Source: Chryseobacterium carnipullorum
GTDB taxonomy: Bacteria > Bacteroidota > Bacteroidia > Flavobacteriales > Weeksellaceae
Reading direction: 5' to 3'
NCBI RefSeq assembly: GCF_900142785.1
Contig: NZ_FRCD01000009.1
Span: forward strand, 124,001-188,000
DNA: 64,000 nt
Shown one piece after another: positions 35,240 to 42,963 of the stretch; the stretch's first letter is position 1, and each line of letters opens with the position of its first letter. A program made the position numbers and the translations under genes. The notes beneath the pieces are model-generated. The model worked only from the letters and a program-made list of their open reading frames with translations, was not told the DNA's origin and made no database searches.

Positions 35240-36697
35240 TTACATCTTGCGCCCTTTGGATCTGACGGGTTTCTTCTGCTGGGCTTCCTGTTGCTTGTTG
35301 GCAGGCTGTTGCTGTTTGGAATCTAAAGGCTCTTTGAGATTCTTGGTGGCTTCATTCGTCTTGCCATCGGAATTGACCGCTTTCTGTGTCTTATGGTCTT
35401 CTGATGTTTGGGCTTTTTCTTTCAATTTGTTGGGGTTGGTAAAAGAAAAATCCGTTTTAGATGTTTCCTTGTTGAAGGTGATGTAGCCTTGGTAGGCTTT
35501 TCCTTTGCCGTCAACAAGTCCGTCAACATACACCGTCTGCCCTGCTTTGAATTTATCATACTGTGCATCATCCAGTTCTTTTCCACGGAATACTCTCGGG
35601 GCTTCCCCACCTTTGGATTGATTTTGCAAGGTAGATTGACTCTGCTGTTGCGTTTGCTGCTGGTTCTGGTTGTTGTTGAAAATGAATTCAACATAGCGTT
35701 TGTCAGCGTTGAACTGTACAGTAGCATCAAACAGTTCTCCTTTTTTGGAGGTCATTCCTTCCAGATAAAGTGGCTTACCTTCGAGTAAGGTCTGCTTCTG
35801 GTGATCATCCAGCTTGATGCCCTTGATCTCATCCGGGATCTTCATATACTCTGCCCTGTACGCAACCAATTCATTGGTCAGTCGGTCACGGCTGATGACT
35901 GATGGGATGATCTCATCGGTCTTGGGGTTGACCAGATCGACGACCCTTCCCATATTGCCACTTTCTTTAAGGTTTTTCTTGTCTTCGTCAGTGAACTCGT
36001 GACCGAGGAACTTAAGATTGTAGTTAGGCTCTTTGCGAATGCCGTGCAGATTCACGGCAACCTCTCCGTTGTCTGCGGTCTGGAGTGATAGACGGACATC
36101 CATCTTGCTGACCGCTGTTCCCAGATTGATGGTAATAGGAATTAAATTATTGGTCTTGAAACCTCTGAGCAGAGGATCCATAGCATTCATCTTTTCTAGC
36201 TTTTCCTTGTTAAGCCCAAATTTTTCCATTGTCTTCCAGTCGATCTGTTCCGGCTGAAAACGGTATTCCTGAGTTTCTGTGTTGTTTTCCATTGTATTCT
36301 GATTTTTTAATGGGTTTGTATTTTTTAATTGTATTGCATAATCTTTCAGCTTTTCCTTTTCTTCAGGGGATGCCTGATCAACATATTGCTGAAGGTCTTT
36401 CGCCGTGTTGACGGCATCGTATTCCGAGACCTTGAAGAAATTGAAATGCGATGGGTTTTTAAGCTGCCGGTAAAAATTGGAAAAGAAGTTCGAGAACAGG
36501 TCACCCTGCTTGTCAACCCGGATCAATTGGTCGTTGTCTCTTTTCTCTTTGGGAGGTATCTTTTGAAGGTTTCCATCTTGGTCGATTCCTTTAACCATCT
36601 CGACCGCATTGGTATGGATGTTCAAGACAAGCAATGTGTCGGACACCGGCTTGATTTTATTCGTTTCATTGGGTGCATTCTGTACCTTCTCTTCCAT
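35240..36697 (-). CDS. DUF4099/DUF3945 domain protein of the excision-type operon
   Basis: A 485-residue protein. An N-terminal region of mixed charge (1-160) is followed by a DUF4099-like block (residues about 160-250; LLRGFKTNNLIPITINLGTA) and two DUF3945 repeats: KLDDHQKQTLLEGKPLYLEG and the similar ELDDAQYDKFKAGQTVYVDG, each with a following strand block. The tail is glutamine- and lysine-rich. Such proteins sit between the HTH gene and topB in Bacteroidota ICEs, at the position of CTnDOT orf3. Their role is unknown. Confidence 0.85.
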   Translation of the reverse strand: MEEKVQNAPNETNKIKPVSDTLLVLNIHTNAVEMVKGIDQDGNLQKIPPKEKRDNDQLIRVDKQGDLFSNFFSNFYRQLKNPSHFNFFKVSEYDAVNTAKDLQQYVDQASPEEKEKLKDYAIQLKNTNPLKNQNTMENNTETQEYRFQPEQIDWKTMEKFGLNKEKLEKMNAMDPLLRGFKTNNLIPITINLGTAVSKMDVRLSLQTADNGEVAVNLHGIRKEPNYNLKFLGHEFTDEDKKNLKESGNMGRVVDLVNPKTDEIIPSVISRDRLTNELVAYRAEYMKIPDEIKGIKLDDHQKQTLLEGKPLYLEGMTSKKGELFDATVQFNADKRYVEFIFNNNQNQQQTQQQSQSTLQNQSKGGEAPRVFRGKELDDAQYDKFKAGQTVYVDGLVDGKGKAYQGYITFNKETSKTDFSFTNPNKLKEKAQTSEDHKTQKAVNSDGKTNEATKNLKEPLDSKQQQPANKQQEAQQKKPVRSKGRKM

Positions 36698-36792
36698 AGC
36701 AGATATTTTGTTCGATGAAGATAGAGGGGTTGGTGGTGACTGTTTTGATTTGGAACTTTGTCTACTTCTTTGGCAGCATCTGTCCTACTTCA

Positions 36793-37074
36793 TTATGCAC
36801 TTAAACATTCTCTGATGAGCTGATGGACATCGGACAGCTTGTAATACAATTTGCCACTGATGGTGTAGTAAGGCAGCTTCTTGTCCGTGCGGTAGCGTTG
36901 CAATGATCTTGAACTGATCTTTAAGAGTTGTAATACGTCCTGATTGTCAAGCAGCACCTCGCCGTCGATCTCTATGAATCTGGACTGGCTGGATGAGACT
37001 TGTTCTTTGAGGATGTCGAATCGTTCCATGATCTTTTCCATCCATGCGATAAATTCTGTTCTTTCGGTATTCAT
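36793..37074 (-). CDS. Xis-like helix-turn-helix protein
   Basis: A 93-residue protein with a coiled N-terminal helix and a MerR/excisionase-type winged HTH: LLDNQDVLQLLKISSRSLQR followed by YRTDKKLPYYTISGKLYYKL. This matches the small DNA-binding proteins (Xis2c/Xis2d type) that head the excision operon of CTnDOT-like elements. It is the first gene before DUF3945 and topB. Only one such gene is present here where CTnDOT has two. It probably bends DNA at att sites or activates transfer genes. Confidence 0.82.
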   Translation of the reverse strand: MNTERTEFIAWMEKIMERFDILKEQVSSSQSRFIEIDGEVLLDNQDVLQLLKISSRSLQRYRTDKKLPYYTISGKLYYKLSDVHQLIRECLSA

Positions 37075-37172
37075 AACGGTGATTTTTTGATGTTAATAAT
37101 GATTTGAACAGTTGATCAACTTTTTATTGGGGTAAAGTTGGAAATTGCACATCACATAAAATCACTACCTTT

Positions 37173-37248
37173 TCGTAGTACCGAAAAGATTTATTGTATT
37201 TATATTTTAGAATAAATATCTTAATCGGTTTTATCGTCGTACTGAATA
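37173..37248. promoter_or_regulatory. Direct-repeat pair upstream of the Xis-like operon
   Basis: TCGTAGTACCGAAAA at 37173-37187 and TCGTCGTACTGAATA at 37234-37248 agree at 12 of 15 positions and are 61 bp apart. The first is also part of an inverted repeat CTTTTCG-tagta-CCGAAAAG. They lie 100-175 bases upstream of the Xis-like start, in the divergent region shared with the DUF2945 gene, and are candidate binding sites for RteC. Confidence 0.5.
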
Positions 37249-37346
37249 TCGTATGATATAAAGTAAAAAGGTTCTTTTATAAGGTATGGTTTTTGTCTTT
37301 ATATTGGTTTATCAGATCATATTGAAATCGGTATAAAATAAAAATA

Positions 37347-37547
37347 ATGTTGAAAAAAGGAGATAAGGTCAAATGGAAATTTCGTTATGGAGAGACCCAT
37401 GGAATCATCACAACAATTCATACCAGCGATTTTATTTTTATAAACAGGCAGAGAAGAGCTTCTCAAGACAGCCCGCAATATGATGTGATGAGCGAAAAGA
37501 CCGGTAAAAGTGCTGTCCACAAAGCTTCAGCTTTAAAGAAAATATAA
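37347..37547 (+). CDS. DUF2945 (HVA1-type Tudor-like) protein
   Basis: A 66-residue protein starting MLKKGDKVKWKFRYGETHG and containing the SEKTGKSAVHKASALKKI ending, which is the DUF2945/HVA1 family with a small Tudor-like beta fold. Frequently found with stress and DNA repair cargo on plasmids and ICEs; molecular role not established. It is the first gene of a rightward unit with exonuclease III (15-base gap). Confidence 0.82.
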   Translation: MLKKGDKVKWKFRYGETHGIITTIHTSDFIFINRQRRASQDSPQYDVMSEKTGKSAVHKASALKKI

Positions 37548-37562
37548 ACGTAAGTCGTAACG

Positions 37563-38339
37563 ATGAAAATAGCAACATACAATGTGAACGGCATCAACAG
37601 TCGCCTGCCTGTCCTCCTTAAGTGGCTGAAAAATGCAAAGCCAGATATCGTATGCCTTCAGGAATTGAAGGCGCCGCAGGAAAAATTCCCTATTGCTGAA
37701 ATTAACCAAGCCGGCTATCAGGCGATATGGCATGGACAAAAGCAATGGAATGGAATAGCAATCCTATCTAGAGGTTTTGACATGACAGAAGTCCAGCGTT
37801 CACTGCCTGGTAATGCAGATGATATTCAAAGCCGCTATCTTGAAGTGATTATTGACCAGATCGTGATCTGCTGTCTCTACTTACCGAATGGAAATCCTTT
37901 TCCAGGGCCAAAGTTTGAATACAAAATGGAATGGATCAAGCGTCTAAAAAAAAGAACAAAACAATTTATCGATATGAATCTGCCTGCCATATTGATAGGC
38001 GATTTTAATATTATTCCGACTGAAAAAGATGTTTATAAACCTGAAAGATGGAAAGATGATGCACTTTTTCAACCAGAAGTCAGACAAGTTTACAGCCAGT
38101 TTCTGAAAAATGGATGGACAGATTCTATCCGTACCTTATTTCAAGATGAAACGATCTATACATTTTGGGACTATCTATACAAAGCGTACGACAGAAATGC
38201 GGGAATCAGATTAGACCATATTTTATTAAGCCCATATTTGAAATCAAGCCTGCTCAGAGGGGGTATCGACAAGGAAGTCCGCGGCTGGGAAAAAAGCAGT
38301 GACCATGCACCTGTCTGGATCGAACTCGACAGAACATAA
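37563..38339 (+). CDS. xth: Exodeoxyribonuclease III (AP endonuclease family)
   Basis: A 258-residue exonuclease III. It shows the family signatures MKIATYNVNGINSRL, IVCLQELK with the metal-binding Glu, the LIGDFNIIPTEKDVYKP core, and the final SSDHAPVWIEL with catalytic Asp-His. It would repair abasic and oxidised sites in DNA. It is likely a second copy in addition to a chromosomal one, carried as ICE cargo with other repair genes (AlkB, DinB, DnaE). Confidence 0.93.
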   Translation: MKIATYNVNGINSRLPVLLKWLKNAKPDIVCLQELKAPQEKFPIAEINQAGYQAIWHGQKQWNGIAILSRGFDMTEVQRSLPGNADDIQSRYLEVIIDQIVICCLYLPNGNPFPGPKFEYKMEWIKRLKKRTKQFIDMNLPAILIGDFNIIPTEKDVYKPERWKDDALFQPEVRQVYSQFLKNGWTDSIRTLFQDETIYTFWDYLYKAYDRNAGIRLDHILLSPYLKSSLLRGGIDKEVRGWEKSSDHAPVWIELDRT

Positions 38340-38358
38340 TTATTTTTAAATTTGTTAA

Positions 38359-38562
38359 ATGGAAAAAGTAGATTTTTTGATACTAAAGTACTTGTCACAA
38401 GGTCTGAAGATCGGTGATATACCGAAACAACTTGAGGACGACGAATCGATCATTACAAGTAAGAGCAGCATTGAGAAAAGACTTACAATTATAAAAAAGC
38501 TATGCGGTGCGAAAACGCCTTTCCACCTTGCCGTTATTGCCAAAGAGAGAAAACTGATCTAG
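38359..38562 (+). CDS. Stand-alone LuxR-type HTH protein
   Basis: A 67-residue protein that corresponds to just the DNA-binding part of a response regulator: FLILKYLSQGLKIGDIPKQL, then SSIEKRLTIIKKLCGAKTPF, and ending VIAKERKLI. No receiver domain is present upstream. It starts 20 bases after exonuclease III and ends the rightward unit. It could regulate the local repair genes, but there is no direct evidence. Confidence 0.7.
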   Translation: MEKVDFLILKYLSQGLKIGDIPKQLEDDESIITSKSSIEKRLTIIKKLCGAKTPFHLAVIAKERKLI

Positions 38563-38588
38563 TAACGTGTCTCGGTTCAAAACGCTAT

Positions 38589-39932
38589 TTAAACCAGTTT
38601 TGCTAAGAAAAAGCCAATGATCAATGCTATAAGAAAAACTATAATAATCTTCCCATAATTAGTTTTATTTCTGTGCACTTCCTGATTCAGCCTTACATTA
38701 TCCTGCCTTACATTTTCTAAAAGAATTCTTAATGAAGCAGTCTTTTCATTGATGGCGGACTGGACATTCTTTTCGTGCAGAATGGCGATCTCCTTTTTGT
38801 AGTTTTCCATTTCAGCCTGGCGCTGTTTCTGCTGCTCCTGGAAATTCTTCTGAAGATCTTCCAACTGTTTACCAGATGATAACTGAAGTTTCTGAAATTC
38901 CTCGTTTCTGATTTTCAGTTGGTCTGTAAAGGTTTTGTTATGGTTCTCTACTTGCTCTTTATATATTTTCTGGGCTTCGGTGAACTCTTCATTTTTCTTC
39001 TTCAGCTGTTTTTCCAAAGCTTCTACCTGCTCCGAAAACTGCTTGGTGACATCTTTTTTCACCTCATCGATTAGGAGGGCTCTTGAATTGGATCTTTCGT
39101 GGGATAGCTTCTCTGCAATGGCATGCAATCCAGCACCGTAATCGTGGGGTAAATGAAAACGCTTGTCGGCCAGCTTATCCAATAAGGTCTCATCGACCGT
39201 ATGACCGATAGCCGTGACAGTAACCGGTTTCATTGTGATGAATAATTCGGATAAGTTCAGGTCATTAAAAGTTTCCATACTTTGCCTGTCACCTCCTCCC
39301 CTGACCAAGGCAACAATGTCATAATCCAAAGCTGAAATTTCCTTCAGTTTGGAAATGATCGCCGTGGAGGAAGTGATATTGCAGCTGTGATCTGAAATAT
39401 CAAAATATTTTAGGGAAACATCCAATCCTTCAAAAAAATCCTTCTGGACAATGGCGTTGTTCCCATAGATGTTAGCGACCCTGACTTTTTCATCTTTGAG
39501 CATCTTATCCCTGATCAGGGTCTCAAGGTCTTTTGATCCTGTCTCCAGTTTTTTCTGGATCAGCCCATACCTTTCCAGTTCTTCTTCGGAGATGGATCTC
39601 TCTTCCTGCTGAACGATCTCATCAACCACAAAACGCAGTTCAATCGAAGAATTTTTAATGCTTTTCTCAATAAAGCCTCTGAGTGTGTAGACCTCATTAT
39701 TGGTGATCTTGCTCCTGAGCAATGAAGAAATACGAATCCCTATCGAAGTATGATCACCTTCTGAGAACAGAAGGTCATAATAGTAGTTCCCATAGGATTT
39801 ACCGCCACCAAAAGCATATCTGCCTTTAAGATAGATCAGATTGACCGTGGCATTGAGCTTCAGGGCATTGCTGAAGATCCCAATGACTGAGGCTGGTGAA
39901 TAGACCGGATATGTGACATCTTGATCGTCCAT
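38589..39932 (-). CDS. XseA-like protein with coiled coil and C-terminal membrane anchor
   Basis: A 447-residue protein. The N-terminal 280 residues resemble the large subunit of exonuclease VII: an OB-fold-like part (VIGIFSNALKLNATVNLIYL) and the core signatures VALVRGGGDRQSMETF and VTAIGHTVDETLLDKLADK. Instead of the normal C-terminus it continues with about 120 residues of coiled coil rich in Glu, Lys and Gln and ends in a transmembrane helix (IIIVFLIALIIGFFLAKLV). No small subunit (XseB) is nearby. This suggests a membrane-tethered nuclease-like or scaffold protein. It converges with the LuxR-type gene. Confidence 0.75.
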   Translation of the reverse strand: MDDQDVTYPVYSPASVIGIFSNALKLNATVNLIYLKGRYAFGGGKSYGNYYYDLLFSEGDHTSIGIRISSLLRSKITNNEVYTLRGFIEKSIKNSSIELRFVVDEIVQQEERSISEEELERYGLIQKKLETGSKDLETLIRDKMLKDEKVRVANIYGNNAIVQKDFFEGLDVSLKYFDISDHSCNITSSTAIISKLKEISALDYDIVALVRGGGDRQSMETFNDLNLSELFITMKPVTVTAIGHTVDETLLDKLADKRFHLPHDYGAGLHAIAEKLSHERSNSRALLIDEVKKDVTKQFSEQVEALEKQLKKKNEEFTEAQKIYKEQVENHNKTFTDQLKIRNEEFQKLQLSSGKQLEDLQKNFQEQQKQRQAEMENYKKEIAILHEKNVQSAINEKTASLRILLENVRQDNVRLNQEVHRNKTNYGKIIIVFLIALIIGFFLAKLV

Positions 39933-40141
39933 GTGATTGACTGTCGTTTTAAAAAAGCTTGATAAGCAAAGGTATTGCTAATTGAACTTAAATAAAATAG
40001 CCGTGTTTACATATCCTGAAAAGGTGAGCTTTTAAATTGAATGCAACAATTACCTATACTTTAAAAGAATATAGAACGTATGTCGCTTTCTAACTTTTGG
40101 CTTCAACTATTACAACATTTTAGTTGCTTTAGAAATAAAAA

Positions 40142-40162
40142 ATCCCCAAATAATATGGGGAT
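40142..40162 (-). terminator. Terminator downstream of DJ-1 gene
   Basis: ATCCCC (40142-40147) and GGGGAT (40157-40162) form a stem; on the minus strand it is followed by TTTTTATTTC. It lies about 190 bases past the DJ-1 stop codon. Confidence 0.55.
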
Positions 40163-40202
40163 AAAAACTAATAACCATGAAAACCTTTATAAAAGTATTT
40201 CC

Positions 40203-40233
40203 TTTGCAAAATTATGTAAACTAAATACATTTG
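40203..40233 (+). promoter_or_regulatory. Orphan promoter motif TTTG-N19-TACATTTG
   Basis: TTTG at 40203-40206 and TACATTTG at 40226-40233 are separated by exactly 19 bases, the Bacteroidota consensus (-33 TTTG, -7 TAnnTTTG). Transcription would run rightwards through about 115 non-coding bases and then antisense to the end of the DJ-1 gene, suggesting a small or antisense RNA if it is real. Confidence 0.45.
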
Positions 40234-40352
40234 AAAGTGAATGGTGGTGTTAATTGTATTTTAAAAAAGACCTGATTATCCTAATTTTTCCTAAAAAGAA
40301 TGGAATTATTTTACAGTCGAACGTTAAGGTCTGATCCTTTGGAATGAAAAAA

Positions 40353-41030
40353 CTAAATAAGTTTTAATAATTCCTCAGCCACTTTTTCAGATGATGCAGG
40401 ATTTTGTCCTGTGACCAGTCTTCCGTCAACCACAGCGTAAGGAGCCCAATCTTCAATTTTACTGTATGATCCGCCATTCTGTTTCAGCATATCTTCAACC
40501 AGAAACGGAACTATCTCCGTAAGTTGTACAGCCTCTTCCTCGGTATTTGTAAATCCAGTGACATTTTTATCTTTTACCAAATATTCACCGTCAATTTTCA
40601 CATCCTTCAAAACCCCTGGTGCGTGGCATACAAATGCTACAGGTTTGTCATTGGTATAAAAATCTACGATAAGTTGTTGAGAAACCTTATCTTCAGCCAG
40701 ATCCCACAAAGGACCGTGTCCACCAGGATAAAATACCGCATCAAAATCTTCACTTTTAACCTCCGATAATTTATGGGTGTTTTTTAATTTATTCTTTAAA
40801 ACCTCATCATTGTCCATTCTGCGTGTGGCATCCGTTTGAGATGAGGGATCTTCACTTTTCGGATCGATCGGCGGTTGACCTCCCTTCGGAGATACCAGTG
40901 TTATTTCAACTCCTTTATCAGACAGTGCATAATAAGGGGCAGCCAATTCTTCGGTCCAGAATCCTGTCTTCAAACCAGTATTTCCTAATTCGTCGTGACT
41001 CGTTAACACGAATAAAACTTTTTTGCTCAT
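40353..41030 (-). CDS. DJ-1/PfpI (Hsp31/glyoxalase III type) protein
   Basis: A 225-residue member of the DJ-1/PfpI superfamily. The nucleophile is Cys135 in AFVCHAPGVL, with the acidic partner in the EELAAPYYAL region and the YPGGHGPLWDL loop. Length and the start KVLFVLTSHDELG fit the type 1 glutamine amidotransferase-like, Hsp31/glyoxalase III group, which degrades reactive carbonyls or acts as a holdase chaperone. It has its own upstream palindrome and a CRP-type site, and is probably a stress gene. Confidence 0.88.
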   Translation of the reverse strand: MSKKVLFVLTSHDELGNTGLKTGFWTEELAAPYYALSDKGVEITLVSPKGGQPPIDPKSEDPSSQTDATRRMDNDEVLKNKLKNTHKLSEVKSEDFDAVFYPGGHGPLWDLAEDKVSQQLIVDFYTNDKPVAFVCHAPGVLKDVKIDGEYLVKDKNVTGFTNTEEEAVQLTEIVPFLVEDMLKQNGGSYSKIEDWAPYAVVDGRLVTGQNPASSEKVAEELLKLI

Positions 41031-41072
41031 TTTTATATCTATTTAATTTAGTACTACAAAGTTGGAATTTAT

Positions 41073-41125
41073 CTGTGTTTTAAACACAGGACCCAAATCA
41101 CTATTTTAATGTGATCTGGATCACA
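41073..41125. promoter_or_regulatory. Palindrome and CRP/FNR-type box upstream of DJ-1 gene
   Basis: CTGTGTTT-T-AAACACAG at 41073-41089 and TGTGATCTGGATCACA at 41110-41125 lie 43-95 bases upstream of the DJ-1 start. The second fits the CRP/FNR-family pattern TGTGA-N6-TCACA perfectly and is itself a palindrome apart from the two central bases. Confidence 0.6.
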
Positions 41126-41165
41126 CTAGTTTTGATACGCAGACAAATGAAAATTATCTTATGTG

Positions 41166-41378
41166 TCATAGAGTTCCTTTATTCTGGAATACGCTAAGAC
41201 CTTCTATCTTGTTATTGATGGTCTTATATACGATCTCAACTGAAAAACTTGACAGCTCATACAATACAAACTTTAGTCCATCCTTAGAGGTTTCACTGAT
41301 GACCCTTCCTTCGGCCAAGGCCAATTCGTATTGAGATTGAGTGGGTAGATTTTTAAAATCGTAGTAAGAAATAGACAT
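41166..41378 (-). CDS. Small hypothetical protein next to alkB
   Basis: A 70-residue protein starting MSISYYDFKNLPTQSQYELA with no known domain; the sequence alternates short strands and looks like a compact beta fold. It starts 33 bases after the stop of alkB on the same strand and is likely co-transcribed. I recall similar small proteins in Bacteroidota ICEs but cannot name the family. Confidence 0.6.
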   Translation of the reverse strand: MSISYYDFKNLPTQSQYELALAEGRVISETSKDGLKFVLYELSSFSVEIVYKTINNKIEGLSVFQNKGTL

Positions 41379-41410
41379 ATAACTATTATTTAATTTTATT
41401 TTTTATGATA

Positions 41411-42025
41411 TTATAGTTCACTGATCAATCGGAATATTAGATCAATACGTTTCTTCATACGTACAGTAGATTTGGCGATCCGGTGTTCCCAGTTTTCCTG
41501 CAGGTCACCTTTCATAATAAGGAGTGAACCATTAGGAAGCGGCAGACCGTATTTGCTTTGATGGTGGTCTCTTTTTCTGAAATCAAAGTTCCTGGTCTGC
41601 CCAAGGCTGATCGATGCAATGACAGGGCGTTTTCCATATCTGTTTTCTTTGTCCCTGTGCCAGGCAACTGAATCATTGTTGTCACGATAGAGATTTAATA
41701 GAACACCATTGAACCTATATCCAAATTCTTTTTCAATTCGCTCTTTCAGGGATAATAGCTCCGGGATCCAGAGATTGGTACTTGAAGTATTATTATCAGC
41801 TGATTCGTAAGATTTGTTCTGATCGCCATACCAGGCAGTTAGTCGCGGCGTCAAGACGGTCTTATCATACATTTTCTGAGTACGCTGTTCCCATTTGGCG
41901 GTTGTAAGCAGATGGTCTTTTAATCCATCAGCCTCTTCCCTACTCAGGAAATTCTCCCTGTATTCCAAAAGGTCTTTTGGAAACTCGTAAAACTCTTCGG
42001 CATCAAATAAACTCAGCTGACTCAT
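41411..42025 (-). CDS. alkB: AlkB-type 2-oxoglutarate/Fe(II) dioxygenase
   Basis: A 204-residue DNA alkylation repair dioxygenase. The iron ligands are in WHRDKENRYG (HxD) and ENWEHRIAKS (distal His), and the 2-oxoglutarate-binding arginine is in the final RMKKRIDLIFR, matching the RxxxxxR motif. It removes methyl groups from bases such as 1-methyladenine by oxidation. It lies next to a LexA-like repressor and error-prone polymerases, so it belongs to the DNA damage cargo. Confidence 0.93.
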   Translation of the reverse strand: MSQLSLFDAEEFYEFPKDLLEYRENFLSREEADGLKDHLLTTAKWEQRTQKMYDKTVLTPRLTAWYGDQNKSYESADNNTSSTNLWIPELLSLKERIEKEFGYRFNGVLLNLYRDNNDSVAWHRDKENRYGKRPVIASISLGQTRNFDFRKRDHHQSKYGLPLPNGSLLIMKGDLQENWEHRIAKSTVRMKKRIDLIFRLISEL

Positions 42026-42059
42026 TGCAATCTTCTTCTAAAATTTTTATATTTGACCG

Positions 42060-42084
42060 TCCCATATTTGTGGGATATTTTTTT
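42060..42084 (+). terminator. Plus-strand terminator-like hairpin
   Basis: TCCCA-TATTTG-TGGGA followed by TATTTTTTTT. It is oriented for rightward transcription although alkB and the repressor on either side are leftward. Confidence 0.5.
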
Positions 42085-42100
42085 CATCATTTGTGTTTTT

Positions 42101-42124
42101 AACTTCCCTTCGGGGGAGTTTTTT
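42101..42124 (+). terminator. Second plus-strand terminator-like hairpin
   Basis: AACTTCCC-TTCG-GGGGAGTT followed by TTTT, a stable tetraloop hairpin overlapping the end of the repressor gene. Like its neighbour it faces rightwards, with no known gene to end. Confidence 0.55.
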
Positions 42125-42908
42125 ATGGATTGATCTTCAATATTCCATTCTCAAGATTTGTGATGCTTCGCTTGGCTTCATCAATCAAACTTCTTAGGTT
42201 AGTTTGTTCTGGCAAATAATAAGGTTTATAATCCTCCGGTAAGATCCCTCTTACGTAACGCCATATCTGTACGATATCCTCTAATGCTATATCATAAGAA
42301 TCATAAAATGTATTATCAGCAGATACTGTCAAGGTCTTCCTATTTTTTTTACCAAATGTTTTAAAAGTATAGCCATCAGTTGTGATAAACATATATTGTT
42401 TTCCTTTTTTCAGGTCATCCAACGTTTCTACATATTCACCGACTATACAAGTGCCGTTTGCAAAAGGCGGCATAGAATCTCCATCGGCCATAAACCCTCG
42501 AAATATACCATGTCCTAAAAATGGCAACTGTATCCTGGGGAGGCTTTCAATATATTCGGGATCACTGAATCCGTTCAGATAGCCCATCGAAGCTTTTTGG
42601 GGAACAATTTCAATATACTTGTTTCCTTCATTGTCTACCACCACGGGCAGTAATATCTTATTCCCGGGCAGGTTGACCATTTTGTCTAAAGGATACTTTC
42701 GAATGTCAACAGTGACCAAAAGATCAATGCTGATGTTGTAGTATTTGGATATCCTGACCAATACTTCAATAGGAGGTTCCGCATTCCCATATTCATAGGA
42801 AACATATCTCGATCTGGTAAGGATGAGATCATCTGCAAGCTTATGCTGGGTTAGATTTTTTTGACCTCTCAAAAACACGATGTTATCTGCAAAAATTGAC
42901 ATTGTCAT
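42123..42908 (-). CDS. LexA-like XRE repressor with S24 peptidase domain
   Basis: A 261-residue repressor: N-terminal XRE HTH (residues about 6-65; LTQHKLADDLILTRSRYVSYE) and C-terminal S24 LexA/CI-type autoprotease domain with serine in MADGDSMPPFANGT and lysine in the TTDGYTFKTFGKK stretch. DNA damage signalled through RecA would trigger self-cleavage. It is divergent from dinB and dnaE, with a perfect operator-like palindrome over its own start, so it probably represses both itself and the mutagenesis genes. Translation may start at the first or third codon (both ATG). Confidence 0.9.
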   Translation of the reverse strand: MTMSIFADNIVFLRGQKNLTQHKLADDLILTRSRYVSYEYGNAEPPIEVLVRISKYYNISIDLLVTVDIRKYPLDKMVNLPGNKILLPVVVDNEGNKYIEIVPQKASMGYLNGFSDPEYIESLPRIQLPFLGHGIFRGFMADGDSMPPFANGTCIVGEYVETLDDLKKGKQYMFITTDGYTFKTFGKKNRKTLTVSADNTFYDSYDIALEDIVQIWRYVRGILPEDYKPYYLPEQTNLRSLIDEAKRSITNLENGILKINP

Positions 42909-42920
42909 AATTTATGACAA
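42902..42920. promoter_or_regulatory. Perfect operator palindrome of the LexA-like repressor
   Basis: TTGTCATAATTTATGACAA is a perfect 19-bp palindrome with one central base. It overlaps the first codons of the repressor and is 43 bases before dinB. A TATATTTG (-7 type) box for the repressor lies next to it on the minus strand, and TAAGTTTG at 42952-42959 is a -7 box for dinB. A repressor bound here could block both promoters. Confidence 0.7.
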
Positions 42921-42963
42921 CAAATATACACAATTTGTTTAAAAACGTGACTAAGTTTGCAGT

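Larger units (their letters stand above)
39933..40352. other. Intergenic region with terminator and orphan promoter
   Basis: 420 bases between the XseA-like start and the DJ-1 gene stop. It holds a minus-direction terminator hairpin (40142-40162), a 15-codon ATG frame at 40178 without further support, and a textbook plus-strand promoter motif at 40203-40233 that has no gene downstream in its direction. Confidence 0.5.

Noticed and set aside
35408-36718. Several long plus-strand ORFs opposite the DUF3945 gene
   Set aside because: Antisense shadows of a repetitive, lysine- and glutamine-rich gene; hydrophobic translations are an artefact of that composition.
40178-40225. 15-codon ATG frame (MKTFIKVFPLQ) after a hairpin
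   Set aside because: Too short to support from sequence alone; it overlaps the orphan promoter motif.
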